The position numbers and the translations under genes were made by a program. Below, one piece after another: positions 8,399 to 9,417 of a DNA stretch of 9,417 nucleotides. This DNA comes from a bacterium (GTDB lineage: Bacteria > Chloroflexota > Dormibacteria > UBA8260 > Bog-877): NCBI GenBank assembly GCA_021817025.1, contig JAKAWF010000112.1, positions 1 to 9,417 of the forward strand. Direction: 5' to 3'. Under the pieces are notes generated by a model. That model was given only the letters and a program-made list of their open reading frames with translations, searched no databases and was not told where the DNA came from. Positions within the stretch are counted from its first letter, which is position 1; the number at the start of each line of letters is the position of its first letter.

Positions 8399-9417
8399 AC
8401 TTGGCGTAGTCGACCGAGCGGGTCTCCCTGACCACGGTCACCTTGATGGTGCCGGGGTAGCTCATCTCGCCCTCGATCCGCCGGGCCACATCCCGAGCCA
8501 GCACCACCGCGGCATCGTCGGTGATCCGGTCCGGACGCACCAGGATCCGCACCTCCCGGCCGGCCTGGATGGCGAAGGACCGTTCCACTCCCGGGAAGTC
8601 GTTGGCGATCTCCTCCAGCTTCTCGAGCCGCTTGATGTAGCTGGCCAGGGTCTCCCGCCGGGCGCCCGGGCGGGATGCCGAGATGGCGTCGGCGCTGAGG
8701 ATGATGAAGGAGAGCACCGTGCTGGGCTCGACGTCGTAGTGATGGCTCTGGACCGCGTCGATGACATCCGGATGGCGGCCCAACCGCTTCAGGATCTCGC
8801 CTCCGATGATGGCGTGCGATCCCTCCACCTCGTGGTCCACGGCCTTCCCGATGTCGTGGAACATGCCGGCCTCCTTGGCCAGGCGCTCGTCCGCCCCGAT
8901 CTCAGCCGCGATCATCCCGGATAGGTAGGCCACCTCCTTGACATGGCCGAGCACGTTCTGGCCGTAGCTGTAGCGGTAGCGCAGGATGCCCACCAGCTTG
9001 ATGAGCTCCGGGTGCGTGCCCTGCAGGCCAAGCTCGAAAAGCGCCTTCTCCCCCTCTTCCACGATCCGGCCGGCCACCTCCTCCCGCGACTTGGCGACCA
9101 CCTCCTCGATGCGGGTGGGATGGATGCGCCCGTCGCTGAGAAGCTTGGTCAAGCTCACCCGGGCCACCTCACGGCGCACCGGATCGAAGCTGCTGAGGAC
9201 CACGGTCTCCGGGGTGTCGTCGATGATCAGGTCCACGCCCAGGGCGCTCTCCAGGGCCCTGATGTTGCGTCCCTCACGGCCGATGATCCGCCCCTTGACC
9301 TCGTCATTGGGCAACGGGACCACCGAGACCGAGGTCTCCCCGGTCTGGTCGGCGGCATGACGTTGGATGGTGGTGACCAGAACCTCCCGAGCGCGCTCGT
9401 CGGCCTCCACCTTGGCC
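8397..9417 (-). CDS. rny: Ribonuclease Y, C-terminal part (5' end outside window)
   Basis: RNase Y is a membrane-tethered endoribonuclease that starts mRNA decay in many Gram-positive and related bacteria. About 339 codons are visible, against roughly 520 for the whole family protein; the N-terminal membrane helix and most of the coiled coil lie beyond position 9417. The frame runs open to the edge, so the GTG at 9408-9410 ([11 protein letters not shown]) is most likely an internal valine. The KH domain is marked by [15 protein letters not shown]. The HD domain contains the catalytic [16 protein letters not shown] and later QSHHYDVEP. The end, [20 protein letters not shown], is the typical RNase Y C-terminus. 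The order rny then spoVS is conserved with Bacillus, although here two other genes lie between. The TAG at 8397-8399 lies in a GC-rich palindromic stretch. Identification is firm. Confidence 0.97.
   Translation of the reverse strand, partial: AKVEADERAREVLVTTIQRHAADQTGETSVSVVPLPNDEVKGRIIGREGRNIRALESALGVDLIIDDTPETVVLSSFDPVRREVARVSLTKLLSDGRIHPTRIEEVVAKSREEVAGRIVEEGEKALFELGLQGTHPELIKLVGILRYRYSYGQNVLGHVKEVAYLSGMIAAEIGADERLAKEAGMFHDIGKAVDHEVEGSHAIIGGEILKRLGRHPDVIDAVQSHHYDVEPSTVLSFIILSADAISASRPGARRETLASYIKRLEKLEEIANDFPGVERSFAIQAGREVRILVRPDRITDDAAVVLARDVARRIEGEMSYPGTIKVTVVRETRSVDYAK

Overview
This GC-rich window carries seven protein genes, all on the minus strand. Read in the direction of transcription (high to low coordinates) they are: rny (RNase Y, 5' end outside the window), a membrane-anchored HD-GYP phosphodiesterase, an MFS exporter-like permease, spoVS, miaB, mutS and mutL (3' end outside the window). 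I see no tRNA, rRNA, CRISPR array, insertion sequence or phage gene.

The layout falls into three blocks. (1) 8397-9417 holds the KH and HD domains of RNase Y. (2) 5111-8150 holds the two membrane-protein genes, each preceded by a sizeable non-coding stretch (8151-8396 and 6398-6704), so each may have its own promoter. (3) 1-5034 is a tight run, spoVS-miaB-mutS-mutL. Each start codon there overlaps the previous stop (by 4, 1 and 8 bases), which suggests one mRNA with translational coupling.

The order rny ... spoVS ... miaB ... mutS-mutL matches the Bacillus subtilis arrangement recA-rny-ymdB-spoVS-tdh-kbl-miaB-ymcA-cotE-mutS-mutL as I remember it. MutS and MutL are absent from most Actinobacteria. 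Together with RNase Y, SpoVS and the high GC content, this suggests a non-actinobacterial member of the Terrabacteria, for example Chloroflexota, Dormibacterota or a GC-rich Firmicute. I cannot place it more precisely.

Functionally the cluster joins mRNA turnover (RNase Y), c-di-GMP breakdown (HD-GYP), a developmental regulator (SpoVS), tRNA modification at A37 (MiaB) and mismatch repair (MutS, MutL). I found no convincing new biological system. The points most worth a second look are the HD-GYP and MFS genes between rny and spoVS, the repeat-built hairpin at the end of the HD-GYP gene, and a few departures from family motifs in MiaB and MutL.
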